Positions 8,222 through 17,129 of a stretch of DNA of 50,804 nucleotides are shown piece by piece. Under the pieces are notes generated by a model. That model saw only the letters and a list, made by a program, of their open reading frames with translations, made no database searches and had not been told where the DNA came from. A program made the translations under genes and the position numbers. Positions within the stretch are counted from its first letter, which is position 1; every line of letters begins with the position of its first letter. Source of the stretch: Rhizobiales bacterium CCH3-A5 (GTDB taxonomy: Bacteria; Pseudomonadota; Alphaproteobacteria; Rhizobiales; Beijerinckiaceae); NCBI GenBank assembly GCA_001556025.1, contig LSIB01000147.1, forward strand, positions 1 through 50,804, written 5' to 3'.

Positions 8222-8249
8222 TTGACGTAATTGCATATGCATTTAACCT
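8222..8249 (+). promoter_or_regulatory. HutC-like operator inside a predicted promoter
   Basis: The 18-bp palindrome TAATTGCATATGCATTTA (8228-8245) has one mismatched pair. Its core ATTGCATATGCA is shared with the perfect palindrome in the hut divergent region (18401-18420). It lies between a TTGACG -35 (8222-8227) and a weak TAACCT -10 (8244-8249) with 16-nt spacing, which would drive the importer gene at 8345. A bound repressor would block RNA polymerase directly. The same region is also upstream of the ThDP enzyme gene, so both could respond. The regulator, HutC, is inferred from the shared sequence. Confidence 0.6.
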
Positions 8250-8344
8250 GCCTTGGAACGAAGGTTGCATCCCGGTCGGCAATGCGGTGCGATGGCTTTT
8301 TCGCCACGCCTCGGCCGGATGTCTCACAGGGGAAAGGTCTCGTC

Positions 8345-9313
8345 ATGACAGGTTTTTCGCGTATCGCCGCGCTGGCCGGCACTGGCTTTGCGGCTCTCGT
8401 TCTCGCCAACGCGGCGCAGGCGCAGACCAAGGTCTCTATCGGCATTTCGGGCTGGACCGGCTTCGCGCCGCTGACGCTGGCCAAGGAGGCCGGCATCTTC
8501 GCCAAGAACGGCCTTGACGTGACGATCAAGAAGATTCCGCAAAAGGACCGGCATCTCGCCATCGCGTCCGGCGACATCCAGTGCGCCGCGACCACGGTCG
8601 AGACCTGGATCGTCTGGGATGCGGCCGGCGTGAAGACCAAGCAGATCTTCCAGCTCGACAAGAGCTATGGCGCCGACGGCATGGCCGTGCGCAACGCCAC
8701 GGGCTCGATCAAGGACCTCAAGGGCAAGACGGTCGCGGCGTCCGCGCCGGGCACCGCGCCCTATTTCACGCTCGCCTGGTTCCTCAAGGAAAACGGCATG
8801 TCGGTGAAGGACGTCACCGTCGTCAACATGGAGCCCGGCCCTGCGGCGCAGGCCTTCATCGCCGGCCAGAACGACGCGGCGATGACCTATGAGCCCTTCC
8901 TCTCGGCGGTGCGCGACAAGCCGGACGCCGGCAAGATCATCGCCACCACGCTCGACTACCCGATGGTGATGGACACGTTTGGCTGCACGCCGGCCTTCCT
9001 CGCCGGCAACGATGCCGCAGCGGCCGCGCTGACCAAGAGCTATTTCGAGGCGCTCGACATGATCGCCAAAGAAAAGGACAAGGCCTACGGCATTATGGGC
9101 GCGGACGTGAAGCAGACGGCGGAAGCCTTCGGCAAGTCGGCCGCCTATCTGAAATGGTCGGACGCGGCTGCCAACAAGGCATTCTTCTCCGGCGAATGGC
9201 AGGCGTTTTCAGCGAAGGCGGCCGATCTGCTGCTTGAGATCGGGCTGATCAAGACGAAGCCGGATCTGAGCACGCTGGTCGAGACGAAGTATGTGGCGGG
9301 CGGCGCAAGCTGA
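8345..9313 (+). CDS. ABC transporter substrate-binding protein, NitT/TauT family
   Basis: A 322-residue periplasmic binding protein with a clear signal peptide (charged start, hydrophobic core, NAAQAQ cleavage near residue 26). The SRPBCC-free NMT1/TauA-like fold is recognisable from VSIGISGWTGFAPLTLAKE, IASGDIQCAATTVET and the long lysine-rich C-terminal half. An upstream extension of the frame to 8231 is rejected: the ATG at 8345 is preceded by GGAAAGG and begins the signal peptide. Members of this family bind taurine, sulfonates, nitrate, pyrimidine precursors and other small ligands; the ligand cannot be read from sequence. The hut-type operator upstream suggests histidine, urocanate or a related imidazole compound. 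The partner permease (9521) and ATPase (10291) follow after a repeat element. Confidence 0.85.
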   Translation: MTGFSRIAALAGTGFAALVLANAAQAQTKVSIGISGWTGFAPLTLAKEAGIFAKNGLDVTIKKIPQKDRHLAIASGDIQCAATTVETWIVWDAAGVKTKQIFQLDKSYGADGMAVRNATGSIKDLKGKTVAASAPGTAPYFTLAWFLKENGMSVKDVTVVNMEPGPAAQAFIAGQNDAAMTYEPFLSAVRDKPDAGKIIATTLDYPMVMDTFGCTPAFLAGNDAAAAALTKSYFEALDMIAKEKDKAYGIMGADVKQTAEAFGKSAAYLKWSDAAANKAFFSGEWQAFSAKAADLLLEIGLIKTKPDLSTLVETKYVAGGAS

Positions 9314-9338
9314 CCGGCGTAACCATCATTCAGTCAAG

Positions 9339-9494
9339 CGCGGGGAACCCTCTCCCGTAGGGAGAGGGCAGGGTGAGGGGTCGGCCCTTTGACGCTGCTG
9401 CCATGACCTAACCGCAGCCTCGCTTCGCTTGACTGGTCACACGTCCGACCCCTCACCCCTGCCCCTCTCCCTACGGGAGAGGGGTTCCCCGCGC
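9339..9494. repeat. Composite palindromic repeat family B, copy 2 (inside an operon)
   Basis: A 156-nt element with inverted ends (GCGCGGGGAACCCTCTCCC and its mirror GAGAGGGGTTCCCCGCG), each end carrying an internal hairpin (CTCTCCCGTAGGGAGAG). It fills most of the 207-nt gap between the binding-protein gene and its permease, where a stable hairpin would protect the upstream mRNA and lower expression of the membrane parts. It is closely similar to the copy at 6364-6520 at its ends, while the centres differ. Confidence 0.85.
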
Positions 9495-9520
9495 CCTTCG
9501 ACGCAGGCGATCGCCCTCCC

Positions 9521-10294
9521 ATGAAACCCCTCCAGCCCGTCTCCGCGCCCTCGCGTGTCGCCTATGGCCTCGCCTTCTTCGCGGCCTTCGTGGCGCTGTG
9601 GTCGGTCGCGACCTTCGGCGGCTTCGTCCAGAAGCTGTTTCTCGCCGATCCGTTCACCATGCTGCGGGAGGGCTGGAGCCTGCTGTTCCAATTCGGCTTT
9701 GCCTTCGACATCGGCATGACGATCTGGCGCGTCGTCGGTGGCTTCGTGCTGGCGGCGATCGTGGCGCTGCCGCTGGGCATCGCCATGGGGGCCTACAAGC
9801 CGATCGAAGCGCTGCTCGAGCCCTTCGTATCGTTTGCGCGCTATCTGCCGGCCTCCGCCTTCATTCCGTTGCTCATCCTCTGGGCCGGGCTCGGCGAGGC
9901 GCAGAAGCTGCTTGTCATTTTCATCGGCTCCGTCTTCCAGCTCATCCTGATGATCGCGGTGTCGGTCGGCGGCATCAGGCGCGATCTGGTCGACGCCGCC
10001 TACACGCTGGGCGCGACGGACACCTCGGTGGTGCGCCGCGTGCTCCTGCCCAACGCCGCCCCCGAGATCGCCGAAATCTTCCGCCTCGTGCTGGGCTGGG
10101 CCTGGACTTATGTCATCGTGGCAGAGCTGATCGGCTCGTCGTCCGGCATCGGCCACATGATCACCAACAGCCAGGCGCTGCTCAACACCGGGCAGATCAT
10201 CTTCGGCATCATCGTCATCGGGCTGATCGGTCTCGCCTCGGATTTCCTGTTCAAGGCGGTCAACCAGCGCCTGTTTCCCTGGGCGCAAAGATGA
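9521..10294 (+). CDS. ABC transporter permease (TauC/SsuC type)
   Basis: A 257-residue inner-membrane permease with about six hydrophobic segments and the conserved coupling loop around residues 159-182 (AAYTLGATDTSVVRRVLLPN). Size and loop are typical of NitT/TauT-family permeases. It follows the binding-protein gene after a palindromic element, and its stop overlaps the ATPase start (ATGA at 10291), so these two are translationally coupled. It should work with the proteins encoded at 8345 and 10291; the substrate is set by the binding protein and is not known. Confidence 0.87.
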   Translation: MKPLQPVSAPSRVAYGLAFFAAFVALWSVATFGGFVQKLFLADPFTMLREGWSLLFQFGFAFDIGMTIWRVVGGFVLAAIVALPLGIAMGAYKPIEALLEPFVSFARYLPASAFIPLLILWAGLGEAQKLLVIFIGSVFQLILMIAVSVGGIRRDLVDAAYTLGATDTSVVRRVLLPNAAPEIAEIFRLVLGWAWTYVIVAELIGSSSGIGHMITNSQALLNTGQIIFGIIVIGLIGLASDFLFKAVNQRLFPWAQR

Positions 10295-11076
10295 GCAAGC
10301 TGAGCATCGAGGGCGTCGGCAAGGTGTTTCCGGCGCAAGGCTCCGGCCAGCCCACCCGCGCGCTGACGCCGACCACGCTGGCCGTGGCCGACAACGATTT
10401 CATCACCATCCTCGGTCCCTCCGGCTGCGGGAAATCGACCCTGCTGCGCATCATCGGCGGGCTCGAGACGGCGAGCGAGGGCCGCATCCTGCTCGACGGC
10501 ACGCCGGTCAAAGGGCCGGGCGCCGATCGCGGCTTCGTCTTCCAGAGCTACACGCTGTTCCCCTGGCTCAGCGTGGTCGAGAACATCGCCTTCGGCCTGC
10601 GCGAGAAGGGTGTGCCCGAGCGCGAACGGCTGGAGCTGGCGCGCGACTGGGCCGGCCGCGTGGGCTTGAGCAGCTTCATGGACCACTTCCCCAAGCAGCT
10701 TTCGGGCGGCATGCAGCAGCGCACCGCGATCGCGCGCGCGCTCGCCAATGATCCAAAGATCCTGCTGCTCGACGAGCCGTTCGGGGCGCTCGACAACCAG
10801 ACCCGCGCGCTGATGCAGGAGATGCTGCTCGGCATCTGGGAGCGCGAGCGCAAGACCGTGCTCTTCGTCACCCACGACATCGAGGAGGCGATCTTCGTCG
10901 GCTCCCGCGTCGTGGTGATGAGCGCGCGGCCCGGCCGGATCAAGGCCGACATCAAGGTCGATCTGCCCCATCCGAGACCCTACACGATCAAAACCTCGCC
11001 GGAATTCGTCGCGCTCAAAGAGCGGCTGGTCGAAGAGATCAGGGTCGAAGCGGTGCTGGCGGCCGAGGTGCATTGA
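10291..11076 (+). CDS. ABC transporter ATP-binding protein (TauB/SsuB type)
   Basis: A 261-residue ATPase with Walker A GPSGCGKST (42-50), Q-loop FVFQSYTLFPWLS (82-94), signature LSGGMQQR (137-144), Walker B ILLLDEP (157-163), D-loop GALD and the switch His in VTHDIEEA. The frame is open upstream to 9598 but that part overlaps the permease; the ATG at 10291 begins the normal N-terminus. The C-terminal tail (SARPGRIKADIKVDLPHPR) is typical of nitrate/sulfonate/taurine importers. It completes the three-gene importer. The 85 nt after it contain a GC hairpin (CCGGGCC...GGCCCGG) without a T-run, so no confident terminator. Confidence 0.88.
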   Translation: MSKLSIEGVGKVFPAQGSGQPTRALTPTTLAVADNDFITILGPSGCGKSTLLRIIGGLETASEGRILLDGTPVKGPGADRGFVFQSYTLFPWLSVVENIAFGLREKGVPERERLELARDWAGRVGLSSFMDHFPKQLSGGMQQRTAIARALANDPKILLLDEPFGALDNQTRALMQEMLLGIWERERKTVLFVTHDIEEAIFVGSRVVVMSARPGRIKADIKVDLPHPRPYTIKTSPEFVALKERLVEEIRVEAVLAAEVH

Positions 11077-11161
11077 GCGCTCCGGCGGTGATGTGGCGAT
11101 GGACAGGCGTCGGCGATCCGGGCCAGTTATGATTGCAATGGGCCCGGAGACCACAGCTGCC

Positions 11162-12313
11162 ATGACCGACGATCTCTGGACGCCGCTGCGCCTCGCCAGC
11201 GGGGCCGTGGCGCGAAACCGCTTCGTCCTCGCGCCGATGACGACCGACGCCTCCGACCCCGGCGGCATCGCGACGCCCGAGGAGTTGGCCTATCTCCGCC
11301 GCAGGGCGACGAGCGGCTTCGGCATGGCGCTGAGCTCCTGCGCCTATGTCCATGACGACGGCCGCTCCTGGCACGGCATCGGCGCGGCGGGCCCGGAGCA
11401 TCACGCCAGCCTTACGAGCGTCGCGCAGGCGTTGAAAGCCGGCGGCGGGCTCGGAATCCTGCAGATCTATGATGGGGGCCGGATTTCGCGGCCTGCCATG
11501 GTCGGCGAGGGCCGGATGCGCGCACCCTCCGCCATCCCTTCGGCGCGGCCGGGAGCACAGACGCCGCGTGTGATGGACGAGGCTGAGATTGAGACGCTGA
11601 TCGCAGCTTTCGGCGCGGCGACGGCACGCGCCGTCGCCGCGGGCTTCGACGGCGTCGAGCTGCACGGGGCCAACCACTACACGCTGCACCAGTTTTCGTC
11701 GCCGCGCGCCAACCGGCGCGAGGATGGCTGGGGCGGCGACCGCGAGCGCCGCCAGCGCTTTCCGCTCGCGGTGGCCCGTGCGGCCCGCGAGGCGGCAGGG
11801 CCGCAGCGCATCGTCGGCTACCGGATCACGCCCTTCGAGCCGGAGCCCGACGGCTACAAACTCGACGATACGCTGGCGCTGGTGGACCGGCTGGCCGAAG
11901 CCGGGATGGATTACATCCACGTCTCGCTCGACAATTTCCGCCTCCAGCAGCCCCAGCGCGAGGACCGCAGCTATATCGTCCAGTCCGCTCCGACCGGCAG
12001 CGACGGCAGGAGCCCCATCGCGGCGATCCGCGATGTCGTCGCCGGGCGCTGCGCGGTCATTGCCTGCGGTGGCGTCAGGACGCTCGGCGATGCGCGCGAT
12101 GCGCTCGCCGCCGGCGGCGACCTTGTCGCCGCGGCCCGCGCTCCGCTGGTCGATCCCGACTGGCTGGCGAAGCTGCGCGACCGGGCCGAGGGCGACATCA
12201 TGACCGGCCTGCCGCAGGACAGGGACGCCATCGCCAAGCGCTGCGCGATCCCGTTGCGCATGGTCGACTATCTGCTCGGGCGGCCGGGCTGGATTCCGCG
12301 CGAGGGGGTGTGA
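11162..12313 (+). CDS. NADH:flavin oxidoreductase, Old Yellow Enzyme family
   Basis: A 383-residue FMN-dependent TIM-barrel ene-reductase. Family marks are APMTT (24-28), the VELHGANHYTLHQFSSPRAN stretch with catalytic-site His168 and Tyr173 (165-184), EDGWGGDRERRQRF (187-200) and a C-terminal IACGGVRT phosphate-binding loop. The earlier start at 11093 is rejected because its 23 extra residues are not family-like; ATG 11162 gives the usual MxDLWTPLRL opening. One oddity is QIYDGGR at 101-107, where most relatives have a His in place of the Asp, so substrate handling may differ. It lies between the hut-operator-linked importer and the hut locus, but no shared regulation is visible. The substrate is unknown. 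Confidence 0.82.
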   Translation: MTDDLWTPLRLASGAVARNRFVLAPMTTDASDPGGIATPEELAYLRRRATSGFGMALSSCAYVHDDGRSWHGIGAAGPEHHASLTSVAQALKAGGGLGILQIYDGGRISRPAMVGEGRMRAPSAIPSARPGAQTPRVMDEAEIETLIAAFGAATARAVAAGFDGVELHGANHYTLHQFSSPRANRREDGWGGDRERRQRFPLAVARAAREAAGPQRIVGYRITPFEPEPDGYKLDDTLALVDRLAEAGMDYIHVSLDNFRLQQPQREDRSYIVQSAPTGSDGRSPIAAIRDVVAGRCAVIACGGVRTLGDARDALAAGGDLVAAARAPLVDPDWLAKLRDRAEGDIMTGLPQDRDAIAKRCAIPLRMVDYLLGRPGWIPREGV

Positions 12314-12323
12314 GGCTGCGCGT

Positions 12324-12724
12324 TCAGTCGGCCCAGGGGTTGAACAGCTTGAGCGGCAGGTCGTCGAAGTCGCGCGTGTTGCGGGTGACCAGCGTGAGGC
12401 CGTGAACGATGGCGGTCGCGGCGATGAGAGCGTCGGCAGTGTCGCGAGTGCGGCCCGCGGCAATGATCCCCCAGGTCAAGGCGACTTCCTTCGAGATCGG
12501 CAGAATCCGTGGTTCATATCGGGCGACGACCTGACCCAGCCATGCGCGCAGCAAGGCTGCGAAGCGTGCGCCCTTCTGGTTCTGTTTTCCGCGCCCCTCA
12601 AAATTTCGCCGAGCGAAATGACGCTGACGAAGGTTTGGTCGAGCGGTATCGTTTCCAACCGACGCTGAACAACCGCGCTGCCTCGTCGTCCGTTCGATAT
12701 CGCGTTGGTATCGAACAGGAACAC
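12324..12724 (-). pseudogene. VapC-type PIN-domain toxin, frameshifted
   Basis: Two overlapping frames together give one PIN-domain ribonuclease. The first part (GTG at 12724, FLFDTNAISN, then VISLGEILRGAENR) supplies the first two acidic residues. The second part, in another frame (ARFAALLRAWLGQ, then RDTADALIAATA and LVTRNTRDFDDLP), supplies the others. The switch is near 12566-12585, where one base appears to be missing. All active-site acids survive in the joined sequence, so either the break is recent, or it is a sequencing error, or the shift is programmed. The antitoxin gene lies 9 nt upstream and is intact. As read, the toxin would be truncated and inactive. Its target in other VapC systems is usually initiator tRNA or rRNA. 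Confidence 0.78.
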
Positions 12725-12733
12725 GTGCTTATA

Positions 12734-13009
12734 TCAGTCGCGGGCGCTGCGGCTTTTCGACAGTTCGTCGCAGAAATCGTCAGGCCAGGGCGGGCCGCCA
12801 TTGAGTAGAAAGTCGATGAAGGCTTTATCCGTCACGGGCTTCGATCGAACAGGCGTGCTCGACTGCGCTGTCATGCGTTCGAATTCGGCCAGCGACAAGA
12901 CGACTGCCTTCGGCTCGCCGCGAACGGTGACTTCTTGCGGCCCCTCCGTCTGGGCCCGCTTCACGACCTCGCTGAACTTCGCCTTCGCATCCTGCAGAGC
13001 CCAGGCCAT
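12734..13009 (-). CDS. Phd/YefM-type antitoxin
   Basis: A 91-residue antitoxin. The N-terminal DNA-binding half is typical of the Phd/YefM fold (MAWALQDAKAKFSEVVKRAQ, VTVRGEPKAVVLSLAEFERM), followed by a charged C-terminal tail that would wrap the toxin (FIDFLLNGGPPWPDDF). The frame is open upstream to 13114, but the ATG at 13009 is preceded by GGAGG and starts at the conserved MxWxLQDAK. An imperfect 21-nt palindrome sits directly upstream, so the pair is probably autoregulated. The downstream toxin is frameshifted, leaving this as an antitoxin without a working partner unless the break is an artefact. Confidence 0.83.
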   Translation of the reverse strand: MAWALQDAKAKFSEVVKRAQTEGPQEVTVRGEPKAVVLSLAEFERMTAQSSTPVRSKPVTDKAFIDFLLNGGPPWPDDFCDELSKSRSARD

Positions 13010-13018
13010 GCCGACCTC

Positions 13019-13039
13019 CTGACTAGTCTGACCAGTCAG
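13019..13039 (-). promoter_or_regulatory. Autoregulatory operator of the toxin-antitoxin pair (predicted)
   Basis: A 21-nt dyad with 9 of 10 base pairs matching around a central T: left half CTGACTAGTC, right half GACCAGTCAG. It begins 10 nt before the antitoxin ATG and abuts the GGAGG ribosome-binding site, the usual place for a Phd/YefM operator. The binding protein is inferred from position. Confidence 0.6.
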
Positions 13040-13065
13040 CAAGTTGGGCGCGACCGCGCTCCCCG

Positions 13066-14736
13066 TCAACCGATCCCCATCCCCGGCAGCCGCAAGCCCT
13101 TCGCCGTCGCACACTCGCGCGCGATCTCGTAGCCCGCATCCGCATGGCGCATCACGCCTGTCGCGGGGTCGTTCCAGAGCACACGCTCCAGCCTCTTGGC
13201 GGCCTCGGGCGTGCCGTCGGCGACGATGACGATTCCGGAATGCTGGGAATAGCCCATGCCGACGCCGCCGCCATGGTGCAGAGAGACCCAGGTCGCGCCC
13301 GACGCCGTGTTCAGCAATGCGTTGAGCAGCGGCCAGTCCGAGACCGCGTCCGAGCCGTCCTTCATGCTTTCAGTCTCGCGGTTGGGCGAGGCGACGGAGC
13401 CTGAATCGAGATGGTCGCGGCCGATCACGACCGGCGCCTTCAGTTCCCCTTTGGCCACCATCTCGTTGAAGGCGAGGCCGAGCCTGTGGCGGTCGCCCAG
13501 CCCCACCCAGCAGATGCGGGCGGGGAGGCCCTGGAACTGGATGCGCTCGCGCGCCATGTCGAGCCAGTTGTGCAGATGCGTGTCATCCGGCATCAGCTCC
13601 TTCACCCTGGCGTCGGTCCTGTAGATGTCCTCCGGATCGCCCGAGAGTGCTGCCCAGCGGAACGGCCCGATGCCGCGGCAGAACAGCGGCCGGATATAGG
13701 CCGGCACGAAGCCCGGAAAATCGAAGGCATCCGCGACGCCCATGTCCTTGGCCATCTGGCGGATGTTGTTGCCGTAGTCGAGCGTCGGCACGCCCATCCG
13801 GTGGAAGTCGAGCATGGCCCGCACATGCGTCGCCATCGAGCGCTTGGCGGCCTCGATCGTGCCGGCGGGGTCACGCTCCTTGCGCTCCTCCCACTCGGCC
13901 AGCGTCCAGCCGGCGGGCAGGTAGCCGTTGAGCGGGTCGTGCGCCGAGGTCTGGTCGGTGACGATATCGGGCCTGATGCCGCGCGCGACCATGTCGGGAA
14001 ACACCTCGGCCGCATTGCCGAGCACACCGACCGAGACGGCTTTCCCTGCGGCATGCGCCGCTTCGATGATCGCCAGCGCCTCGTCGACGCTGCCGGCCTT
14101 CTCGTCGAGATAGCGCGTGCGCAGACGGAACTCGATCGAGGACGGCTTGCACTCGACGGCGATCATCGAGGCGCCGGCCATGGTCGCGGCCAGCGGCTGG
14201 GCGCCGCCCATGCCGCCGAGGCCTCCGGTCAGCACCCACTTGCCCTTGAGCGAGCCGCCATAATGCTGCCGGCCGACCTCGACGAAGGTCTCGTAGGTCC
14301 CCTGCACGATCCCTTGAGTGCCGATATAGATCCAGGAGCCGGCCGTCATCTGGCCATACATCATCAGCCCGGCCTTATCGAGCTCGTGAAAGTGCTCCCA
14401 GTTGGCGTAGGCCGGCACGAGGTTCGAATTGGCGATCAGCACACGCGGCGCGTCCGGATGCGTGCGGAAGATGCCGACCGGCTTGCCCGATTGCACCAGC
14501 AGCGTCTCGTCGGCTTCGAGCGAGCGCAGCGAAGCGCAGATCCGGTCGAAATCCTCCCAGGTGCGCGCGGCGCGGCCGATGCCGCCATAGACCACGAGTT
14601 CGCCGGGCTTTTCGGCGACGTCGGGGTCGAGATTGTTCATCAGCATGCGCAAGGGCGCTTCGGTGAGCCAGCTTTTGGCGGAAAGCACCGGACCATGTGG
14701 GCTGCGGATGACGCGGCTGTTGTCGATGCGGGTCAT
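13066..14736 (-). CDS. hutU: Urocanate hydratase
   Basis: A 556-residue urocanase, the second enzyme of histidine degradation, which turns urocanate into imidazolonepropionate using tightly bound NAD+ as electrophile. The NAD-binding glycine stretch [10 protein letters not shown] is at 171-180 and the conserved active-site Cys in [12 protein letters not shown] is Cys409. Length is standard. It is the last gene of the hutIHGU run on this strand, 57 nt after hutG; that gap contains GGAAAA/TTTTCC arms around a short loop. No internal stop or odd region was seen. The toxin-antitoxin pair follows in the same direction, so read-through into it is possible. Confidence 0.96.
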   Translation of the reverse strand: MTRIDNSRVIRSPHGPVLSAKSWLTEAPLRMLMNNLDPDVAEKPGELVVYGGIGRAARTWEDFDRICASLRSLEADETLLVQSGKPVGIFRTHPDAPRVLIANSNLVPAYANWEHFHELDKAGLMMYGQMTAGSWIYIGTQGIVQGTYETFVEVGRQHYGGSLKGKWVLTGGLGGMGGAQPLAATMAGASMIAVECKPSSIEFRLRTRYLDEKAGSVDEALAIIEAAHAAGKAVSVGVLGNAAEVFPDMVARGIRPDIVTDQTSAHDPLNGYLPAGWTLAEWEERKERDPAGTIEAAKRSMATHVRAMLDFHRMGVPTLDYGNNIRQMAKDMGVADAFDFPGFVPAYIRPLFCRGIGPFRWAALSGDPEDIYRTDARVKELMPDDTHLHNWLDMARERIQFQGLPARICWVGLGDRHRLGLAFNEMVAKGELKAPVVIGRDHLDSGSVASPNRETESMKDGSDAVSDWPLLNALLNTASGATWVSLHHGGGVGMGYSQHSGIVIVADGTPEAAKRLERVLWNDPATGVMRHADAGYEIARECATAKGLRLPGMGIG

Positions 14737-14793
14737 GGACGGCTCCGTTCGAAGGCCTTGATCAGGAAAAGTGGAATGCGGTTTTCCGTCCGA

Positions 14794-15597
14794 TCAAGGC
14801 CGGATGAAAGAATTGGCTGCCGCGTCCAGCGCGGCTTCGATGATGGCGGATAGGGCGGCTTGCAGGCTTACGGCTTTGGTCGGGTCGGAGCTCCAGGGCG
14901 GCGCTTCCTCGGCAAGATAGGCCGACAGCGCGATCTCCATCTGGATCGCATGGACTCCGGTTTCGGGCCGGCCGTAGTGCCGGGTGATCCAGCCGCCCTT
15001 GAAGCGGCCATTGGTGACCTGAGTGACCGGCTGGCGGGCCATGGCGGCGGTGGCCGCCGCCTCGACCGCAGGCGCGCAACTCGTACCCGAATTGGTGCCG
15101 AGATTGAGCGTCGGCAGCGTGCCGGGAAACAACCTCGGGATCACCGATTTGATCGAGTGGCAATCCCAGAGCAGCGCGTAGCCATGGGCTGCCTTGACCC
15201 GCGCGATCTCGGCTGCGAGCGCGTCGTGATAGGGCTGGAAATAGACCTTCCGCCGCCTTTCGATCTCGGCCGTGTCAGGCGGCGTCGTCCAGATCGGCGC
15301 GCCATCGAACGTTGTCGTCGGCACCAGTTCCGTCGTTGCCTGCCCCGGATAGAGCGAGACGCCGGACGGATCGCGGTTGAGATCGATGACATAGCGCGAC
15401 AGCCCGGCCTCGACGATCGTCGGCTGGAAGCGCTCGGCGAAGGCGTAGAGCGCGCGCATGTGCCAGTCGGTATCCTCGATCAGCTGGCCGCGCTCGTTGA
15501 GGTCGGCATGGATATCCGGGGGTACCCCGGTGCCGGGATGCGGCATAGAGAGGATGAGCGGGGAGGGGCCCGGCGTGACAGTGACGATGGCAGTCAC
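14794..15597 (-). CDS. hutG: N-formylglutamate deformylase
   Basis: A 267-residue HutG-type N-formylglutamate amidohydrolase, releasing formate and glutamate from N-formylglutamate. Recognisable parts are [10 protein letters not shown] near the N-terminus (17-26), [12 protein letters not shown] (68-79) and the metal-site DCHSIKS (145-151). The frame is open much further upstream but that overlaps hutH; the GTG at 15597 forms a GTGA overlap with the hutH stop and gives a normal N-terminus. With HutF present in the divergent operon, this is the five-step route via formylglutamate, not the formamide-releasing route. Confidence 0.93.
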   Translation of the reverse strand: MTAIVTVTPGPSPLILSMPHPGTGVPPDIHADLNERGQLIEDTDWHMRALYAFAERFQPTIVEAGLSRYVIDLNRDPSGVSLYPGQATTELVPTTTFDGAPIWTTPPDTAEIERRRKVYFQPYHDALAAEIARVKAAHGYALLWDCHSIKSVIPRLFPGTLPTLNLGTNSGTSCAPAVEAAATAAMARQPVTQVTNGRFKGGWITRHYGRPETGVHAIQMEIALSAYLAEEAPPWSSDPTKAVSLQAALSAIIEAALDAAANSFIRP

Positions 15598-17129
15598 GCG
15601 CGCAACTCCGCGAACCCATCCAGCCCCGCCGCCTCGCCGACCGCGCCCGACAGAACCAACTCCGTCGCTGCCGCCAGATCCGGCGCGAGATAGCGGTCCT
15701 CGGTCAGCGGCGCGATCCGCGTCCGCAGCAGCGCCGCGACCTTCTCCAAACGCGGACTCGTCCGCATCGGCCGGTGATGCTCGATCGCCTCCGCTGCCGC
15801 CATGAGTTCGACCGCGACTATGCTCGCGGCATTCCGCGCCATGTCGAGCAGGCGATACGCGCCATGCGTCGCCATCGAGACATGGTCCTCCTGATTGGCC
15901 GAGGTCGGGATCGTGTCGACGCTGGCCGGATAGGCCTTCTGCTTGTTCTCCGAGGCCAGCGCGGCCGCCGTGACCTGCGCGATCATGAAACCCGAGTTCA
16001 GGCCCGCGTCGCGCGCGAGAAAAGGCGGCAGTCCGCTCATTACGGGGTCGACCAGCAGCGCCATGCGCCGCTCCGACAGGTTGCCGATCTCGCACAGCCC
16101 CATCGCCAGCATGTCGGCGGCGAAGGCGACCGGTTCGGCGTGAAAATTGCCGCCCGAGACGATCTCGCCGCGCCCCAGCACCAGCGGGTTGTCGGTGACG
16201 GCGTTGGCCTCGATCGCCAGCGTCGTCGCGGCGTTCCGCATCAGGTCGCCGACCGCGCCCATCACCTGCGGCTGGCAGCGCAGCGAGTAGGGGTCCTGAA
16301 CCTTCATATCGCCGAAGCGGTGGCTCTCGCGGATCTCGCTGCCGGCGATCAGGTCGAGCAGGGTTGCAGCGACCCTGATCTGGCCGGGCTGGCCGCGAAG
16401 CGCCTGGATGCGCGGATCGAACGGCGTGTCGGAGCCCTTCAGCGCATCGACGGTCAGCGCGCCTGCCGCCAGCGCGGCGTCGAAGACGCGGGCGATGTCG
16501 GATAGCGCCGCGAGCGCGATCGCGGTCGAGACCTGCGTGCCATTGATCAACGCCAGTCCCTCCTTCGCGCCGAGCGCCAGCGGGGCTTGCCCGATCCGCG
16601 CCAGCGCCTCGGCGGCCGGCATGACGATGCCCTTCAGCCTGATCTCGCCGACGCCCATCAGCGCGGCGGTGAGATGGGCGAGCGGCGCGAGATCGCCCGA
16701 CGCGCCGACCGAGCCCTTGGCCGGCACGACCGGCAGCGCATCGGCCTTCAGCGCACCGACCAGCGCGTCGATAACTGCGGGTCGTACGCCGGACGCACCG
16801 CGCGCGAGGCTTGCCGCCTTCATGGCGAGAATCAGCCGGACCACGCCGTCGGGCAAAGCCGGGCCGGTTCCGACCGCATGCGAAAGGATGAGGTTGCGCT
16901 GGAGCGTCGCGAGATCGGCATCGGCGATGCGCACGCTGGCGAGCTTGCCGAAGCCTGTATTGACGCCATAGGTCACAGTGCCGGCCGCCACGATGTCGTC
17001 GACGATCGCCTGTGCGGCGTCAATCGCTGTCGCGCTCGATGCGTCGAGCGCGACGGATTTGCCATCGAGCACGGCGCGCCAGTCGGTCAGCGCAGCATGG
17101 CCGGGGAAAAGGGTCAGGGGCGCGGTCAT
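15594..17129 (-). CDS. hutH: Histidine ammonia-lyase
   Basis: A 511-residue lyase that removes ammonia from histidine to give urocanate, the entry step of the pathway and the source of the HutC inducer. The Ala143-Ser144-Gly145 triad that cyclises to the MIO cofactor lies in [12 protein letters not shown], and the conserved Tyr in TYGVNTGFG is Tyr54. The upstream frame extension is a shadow of hutI. ATG 17129 overlaps the hutI stop (ATGA) and the hutH stop overlaps the hutG GTG, so all three are translationally coupled. Confidence 0.96.
   Translation of the reverse strand: MTAPLTLFPGHAALTDWRAVLDGKSVALDASSATAIDAAQAIVDDIVAAGTVTYGVNTGFGKLASVRIADADLATLQRNLILSHAVGTGPALPDGVVRLILAMKAASLARGASGVRPAVIDALVGALKADALPVVPAKGSVGASGDLAPLAHLTAALMGVGEIRLKGIVMPAAEALARIGQAPLALGAKEGLALINGTQVSTAIALAALSDIARVFDAALAAGALTVDALKGSDTPFDPRIQALRGQPGQIRVAATLLDLIAGSEIRESHRFGDMKVQDPYSLRCQPQVMGAVGDLMRNAATTLAIEANAVTDNPLVLGRGEIVSGGNFHAEPVAFAADMLAMGLCEIGNLSERRMALLVDPVMSGLPPFLARDAGLNSGFMIAQVTAAALASENKQKAYPASVDTIPTSANQEDHVSMATHGAYRLLDMARNAASIVAVELMAAAEAIEHHRPMRTSPRLEKVAALLRTRIAPLTEDRYLAPDLAAATELVLSGAVGEAAGLDGFAELRA

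Noticed and set aside
14765..14787. GGAAAA...TTTTCC arms between hutG and hutU as a terminator
   Set aside because: The 6-bp AT-rich stem with an 11-nt loop and no T-run is too weak; hutU is most likely read from the same transcript.
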